From: Ruminococcus sp.
GTDB lineage: Bacteria; Bacillota; Clostridia; Oscillospirales; Ruminococcaceae
Assembly: GCA_017544125.1 (NCBI GenBank)
Contig: JAFYET010000190.1
Location: 1 to 13,086 of the forward strand
Length of the DNA: 13,086 nt
Reading direction: 5' to 3'
In this document: piece after piece, positions 12,959 to 13,086 of the stretch
Layout: every line of letters starts with the position of its first letter
Position numbering within the stretch: position 1 is the stretch's first letter
Translations under genes and position numbers: made by a program
Notes under the pieces: generated by a model
The model's input: the letters and a program-made list of their open reading frames with translations, nothing else
The model's database searches: none
Told to the model about the DNA's origin: nothing

Positions 12959-13086
12959 ATTATAAGGATACGAAAAGCGTCTTCGGTTCTGTTTCGGGGC
13001 TAACACACATATACTGTTTTGTCAAGGGGGTGCGTTATAGAAATTTTTGGCGGATATTTATGCAGCATAAACAAAATATTTTAAAT
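12959..13086. other. Non-coding tail, nothing identified
   Basis: Beyond the EAL terminator I see no open frame with a ribosome site, no clear promoter and no repeat in the last 128 bases. Confidence 0.5.

Noticed and set aside
1..13086. CRISPR array, tRNA, rRNA, prophage or complete insertion sequence
   Set aside because: No regularly spaced repeats, RNA gene signatures or transposase/integrase frames were seen.

Overview
The window looks like chromosome of a plant-fibre-degrading gut Firmicute, most likely Ruminococcus or a close Oscillospiraceae relative. This is inferred from protein character and gene style: strong AGGAGG ribosome sites, ATA-rich isoleucine coding, an extracellular beta-glucanase lipoprotein beside a cytoplasmic GH5 enzyme, a type IV pilin-like protein, and a very His-rich CobW GTPase. 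No rRNA, tRNA, CRISPR array, phage gene or transposase was seen.

Layout. (i) 23-2137, minus strand: a two-gene metal operon of G3E/CobW GTPases. The first carries a 72-residue His-rich metal-binding insert; the second appears to be a fusion of a G3E GTPase with the C-terminal domain of YcgQ/TIGR03943 proteins. (ii) 2243-3880, plus strand: an ECF sigma factor translationally coupled to a single-pass membrane protein that is probably its anti-sigma factor. An ECF-type promoter lies upstream, and a bidirectional terminator separates the operon from the next one. (iii) 3893-5755, minus strand: a GH16 licheninase lipoprotein followed by a cytoplasmic GH5 glucanase. (iv) 5915-6880, minus strand: a type IV pilin-like protein with its own promoter and terminator. 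(v) 7118-7360, minus strand: a 52-residue rubredoxin. (vi) 7384-8962, minus strand: a HAD phosphatase and, upstream of it, a papain/C39-like protein of unknown role, separated by a small element with inverted ends. (vii) 9113-10423, plus strand: a secreted NlpC/P60 peptidase with Ig-like and fibronectin-like modules. (viii) 10446-12958, plus strand: a second, highly palindromic element with related ends, then an EAL phosphodiesterase fused to a long repetitive domain that reads like a beta-helix.

How the genes may work together. The GH16 lipoprotein would cut mixed-linkage glucan at the cell surface and the GH5 enzyme would finish imported oligosaccharides. The neighbouring pilin could help adhesion to fibre, as type IV pilin-like proteins do in Ruminococcus albus, though here that is only a contextual guess. 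The two CobW proteins probably serve metal (zinc-type) handling. The NlpC/P60 gene and the C39-like gene share a divergent promoter region containing a WalR-like tandem site, which hints at cell-wall-stress control.

The least conventional parts are the EAL/beta-helix fusion, the GTPase/DUF1980 fusion, the two small inverted-end elements with unrelated cores, and several operator-like repeats placed on promoters.
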